Below, piece after piece: positions 60,493 through 64,000 of a DNA stretch of 64,000 nt. A program made the position numbers and the translations under genes. Every line of letters begins with the position of its first letter. Within the stretch, counting starts at the first letter, position 1. The stretch lies in NCBI RefSeq assembly GCF_965638725.1, contig NC_134951.1, positions 70,579,568 through 70,643,567 on the forward strand, given 5' to 3'. The notes beneath the pieces were generated by a model that did not search any database, was not told where the DNA came from, and saw only the letters and a program-made list of their open reading frames with translations. The stretch is from Aptenodytes patagonicus (lineage: Eukaryota > Chordata > Aves > Sphenisciformes > Spheniscidae).

Positions 60493-63400
60493 CTGTGAAT
60501 GGAAGAAAATAGTGTATGTTTATTTGTGCCAGTTTTCCTATAGTGAAGATTGGTGGGGGGTGTGTGTGTGTGCAATTTGTGTCCTTACCCAAGTTGCATT
60601 CTTTGAATCTGTTTAAATTATTGGTAACTTAGTTTCAAAATTCAAGCACTTTTTGAGCATTACTATCCACTAGCATTTGACACCTTCACAGTTTCTAAAA
60701 GCAGAAATGCATACGTAAAGAGATTTTGGGAGGACAACAGCAGGAGGGGTGCCTCAGCCCTCATGACCTTTGCTCAGCGAGATCTATTTGTCTGTGATGT
60801 CCAGACATCCAGCAGTCTTTCCAAGCAATATCCCATGCCTACTCCTCGATGTTTCGAAGCCCACTGGACACAATGCTGAACTATAGGGTACAGGCAAAGG
60901 AGAAACGCATCGTGAACGCACAACTGCTTGGATGCCTCCTGGATGTGTCGCACTCACAGAGCGTGCATGCAGAGTTGATCAATATGTGGACTGCAAGTCA
61001 AACTTGCATGTTTCCACACGCTGGCTCTCATGTGTCAGGCTCGCTCTGCATGTGCTTTATTGTACCTCTGCCCTCCTTTCACTGAAGCCTTCCCGCACAG
61101 GTCTAAGGGAGCCCATAATCTGCAGTTTCCCATCCAGTCATGCCTGCCCAAATCTTTTCTTGGACTGGACTATGACCTCCTCTGACAAATATGTTCAGTC
61201 AATAATACAGCAAATAGAAAAAAGGAGGTGTGATTACACTCACTGGCTAAAGATCCATTGGTTATTTAAAAGCAAAGGAGAAAACTAGCTTTGGGGTCAA
61301 GATTTACATGACTCCCTGGCTCTGTACACAATTTTCTTCATCTATAATAAAAAATACCATTGCTGCAACAGGGGTGGAGCCAATCTGCACTGTACTTGTA
61401 GTTTTATTTAAACTAAACTAAACTTGTGCCACTAAAAAAGAACAAACTAGCCTGGAAGGAGAGCAGCTGAGACTTATTCCACAAAATGTGAAATCTTAAA
61501 ACACACATTTTTTAACATCGGTGTTGGATAAGCATGGTAGGTGAAAGACAACTTAGATTGTGAATGCTGACAGGTGACAGGTAATTGTGTGTATGATGTC
61601 AAAAACTGAACTTTTGAACTTCCAAGAACAAGGCTGCTTGCTAACTACAACCAGTATGGGTTGGTTGTACGTTTGGATAACACATGACCTAAACAGAAAT
61701 AGTATGTGCTGAATTCTCCACTCAATAAAGGACATGAGGCAGAGCCACCAACTAGGAGGCCGATTATGCACTGTGCTCCTGCATAGAGTCTATTTAGATG
61801 CAGAAAACCAAGCCTGGGGGAGCTCCACAGAGACAAATGCCTGGGGATGCCCCGGGACTTTGGCCAGTGACACCTGAGACTGGTACCCACAAACAGCTGC
61901 ACAGCATGATACTGTCATGACTTTCTGCCCAACATTCCCGGACCAGCGGCGATAGAATATAATAGAATCATAGACTCATTAAGGTTGGAAAAGACCTCTA
62001 AGATCATCGAGTCCAACCGTCAACCCAACACCACCGTGCCCACTAAACCATGTCCCTAAGCACCTCATCTACTTGTCTTTTAAATACTTCCAGGGATGGT
62101 GACTCAACCACTTCCCTGGGCAGCCTGTTCCAATGTTTAACCACTCTTTCAGTAAAGACATTTTTCCTCACGTCCAATCTAAACCTCCCCTGCCGCAACT
62201 TGAGGCCGTTTCCTCTTGTCCTATCGCTTGTTACTTGGGAGAAGAGACTGACACCCACCTCGCTACAACCTCCTTTCAGGTAGTTGTAGAGAGCGATGAG
62301 GTCTCCCCTTGAGCCTCCTTTTCTCCAGGCTAAACAACCCCAGTTCCCTCAGCCGCTCCTCAGAAGACTTGTTCTCCAGACCCCTCACCAGCCTCGTTGC
62401 CCTTCTCTGGACATGCTCCAGCACCTTGACGTCCTTCTTGTAGTGAGGGGCCCAAAACTGAACACAGTATTCGAGGTGCGGCCTCACCAGTGCCGAGTAC
62501 AGGGGCACGATCACTTCCCTACTCCTGCTGGCCACACTATTTCTGATACAGGCCAGGATGCCATTGGCCTTCTTGGCCACCTGGGCACACTGCCGGCTCA
62601 TGTTCAGCCAGCTGTCAACGAGCACCCCCAGGTCCTTTTCCGCCAGGCAGCTTTCCAGCCACTCTTCCCCAAGCCTGTAGCGTTGCATGGGGTTGTTGTG
62701 GCTGAAGTGCAGGACCCGGCACTTGGCCTTGTTGAATCTCATACAGTTGGCCTCGGCCCATCGATCCAGCCTGTCCAGGTCCCTCTGCAGAGCCTCCTCT
62801 GTGGGAAGCTGAGACCTAGTCAATGTGACTTTGGAGGGAGAGCAAGTGTGTGAAATAGTCAAGTAAGGTAAAAGTTTCATTCTCAGTAAAACTGAGATTA
62901 AACACCAGTATCCAAATCCACTACAAGTTGTCATTTATTCTGTCTCACCTGTGACAATAACAGAAAGCTATGGTAGCACCCACATGAAACTCTCCTGTGA
63001 TCAGACAGATAGCAACCATGGATGATTTTTACTTCCTCATAATTCTATACTTTTAAAAAATACTTATTTCTAGGGACTGCAGTCATTAGGTCAGCAAGTA
63101 CGCTAACGGTGCTGTTAGCATGCCATTTACATGTATGCTTTTGTAGCTGCAGCTTCATGTCACTGAAACCCCATCTCTTTGTAAAAACAGTTGGGAGAGG
63201 ATTCAATCCTTCTACTCCCAACTTAAGAGACTTTATTCAAAGTATCTTGAGAAACTATCTTCATAACCAGCCCTAAGGCAGCCTCATGACATGACCAGCA
63301 GGGTGTGCCTAAGTGTAGCAAAAGCCTATCACTTTCACTGACTGGGGGACAATCTGCAGGATGCCACAGTACTGTGAATGATACTGGGACTTAGGAGCAA

Positions 63401-64000
63401 GAAAACCAAAGTAATTCCCAATGATACACAGCACAGTTCCAAGACACATTCCTCATCCTAAGATACTCTTCATGTCAGTATATAGGATGCAACTCTCCAT
63501 TAATGCCAGTGAGCAAAGTTCTGCTGAAGTCAGCAGAGAGCTGGTTCAATAATATTTAAATTACACTGGAAATTGTAAATTACCAGTTTGTAACTACAAC
63601 TGCTTTGAAGAGCGTGTGTTCATGCTTCCCAAATATAGTATTATTAATCCTGTCAGTTCTACACGTATAGTATGCATTGAAAAAAATCAAACTGAAATCT
63701 CAAATGGTATGGACTGCATCAGAACTTCAAACACAGCCTGAACACTGTCTCAGATTAGCATATACTGTTTTACATTGATTTTCTTCTTTTTTTTAAATTA
63801 TTTTATTATTCATCCAAAAGCAACTATATGTAACACTGTTATAAAAGACTTTATAAAAGTGTTTTCAGCATTAACTTATTCTCACACCATCACTGTGCGG
63901 TAAATATTTTTCTCACTTTGCAGATGGAGAAAGAAAAATGGAGGAACAAAAGTTAACACTACTATCCCACAGAAATGTGTGCCAATTTTGGAAATAAAAC
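60493..64000 (-). other. PLAGL1 upstream intron (partial)
   Basis: I searched the minus strand for an exon with the rest of the PR/SET domain and found none with both splice sites and recognisable sequence. It contains the CR1 copy at 61951-62816 and a short (GT)n tract near 60558. Confidence 0.6.
61951..62816 (-). mobile_element. 5'-truncated CR1 LINE (ORF2 C-terminus and 3' end)
   Basis: The minus strand encodes the end of the CR1 reverse transcriptase polyprotein: [20 protein letters not shown], then [20 protein letters not shown], and, after a frameshift, [20 protein letters not shown]. It ends with the CR1 3' terminus, where ATAGAATCATAG-type octamer repeats lie at 61951-61975. CR1 is the dominant LINE of birds and other sauropsids. 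About 860 bases remain, so it is 5'-truncated. The coding frames are largely intact, suggesting a fairly young copy. The 5' border is approximate. Confidence 0.93.

Noticed and set aside
62296-62853. 185-residue plus-strand open frame
   Set aside because: It is the antisense shadow of the CR1 reverse-transcriptase coding sequence.
62942-62990. Possible minus-strand exon with acceptor GATCACAG and donor CACAG|GTGAGA
   Set aside because: It has plausible splice sites, but one frame contains a stop and the others encode nothing resembling a SET domain.

Overview
The window is vertebrate nuclear DNA, most probably from a bird. It has intron-split genes with canonical GT-AG borders, a CpG-island promoter, and a CR1 LINE closely resembling avian CR1. 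Four protein-coding genes stand in the order PHACTR2 (+), LTV1 (+), ZC2HC1B (+), PLAGL1 (-). As I recall, this is the gene order of human 6q24. The introns are short, as expected for a bird; a turtle or crocodile cannot be excluded from sequence alone.

1-24.9 kb holds the last seven coding exons of PHACTR2 (three RPEL actin-binding repeats and the PP1-binding tail) and a probable 5.6-kb 3'UTR. 24.9-29.0 kb is AT-rich intergenic sequence with no gene I can support. 29.0-30.55 kb is a CpG island with NRF1- and YY1-type sites. It serves LTV1, whose 11 coding exons (472 aa) run to 39,527; the first coding exon carries only the ATG. ZC2HC1B follows with 8 coding exons (228 aa model), including a 22-nt first coding exon inferred here and a degenerate Harbinger/PIF transposase relic in its last intron. 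PLAGL1 lies tail to tail with ZC2HC1B, and the window covers its 3' exons. A 5'-truncated CR1 sits in its upstream intron.

The genes have separate jobs: actin/PP1 regulation, 40S ribosome assembly, a small zinc-binding protein of unclear role, and a C2H2 transcription factor. They look like conserved neighbours, not a pathway.

The most unusual observation is in PLAGL1. Upstream of the seven PLAG-type zinc fingers, two exons join in perfect phase. They encode the C-terminal end of a PR/SET domain and an extra C2H2 finger of the sort that follows the SET domain in PRDM proteins. The mammalian PLAGL1 I know begins at the first PLAG finger. This suggests a PRDM-like, SET-containing PLAGL1 in this lineage. 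Secondary observations are an in-phase alternative terminal exon with its own poly(A) signal in PHACTR2, a GC-AG intron in PHACTR2, and the micro-exon start of ZC2HC1B.
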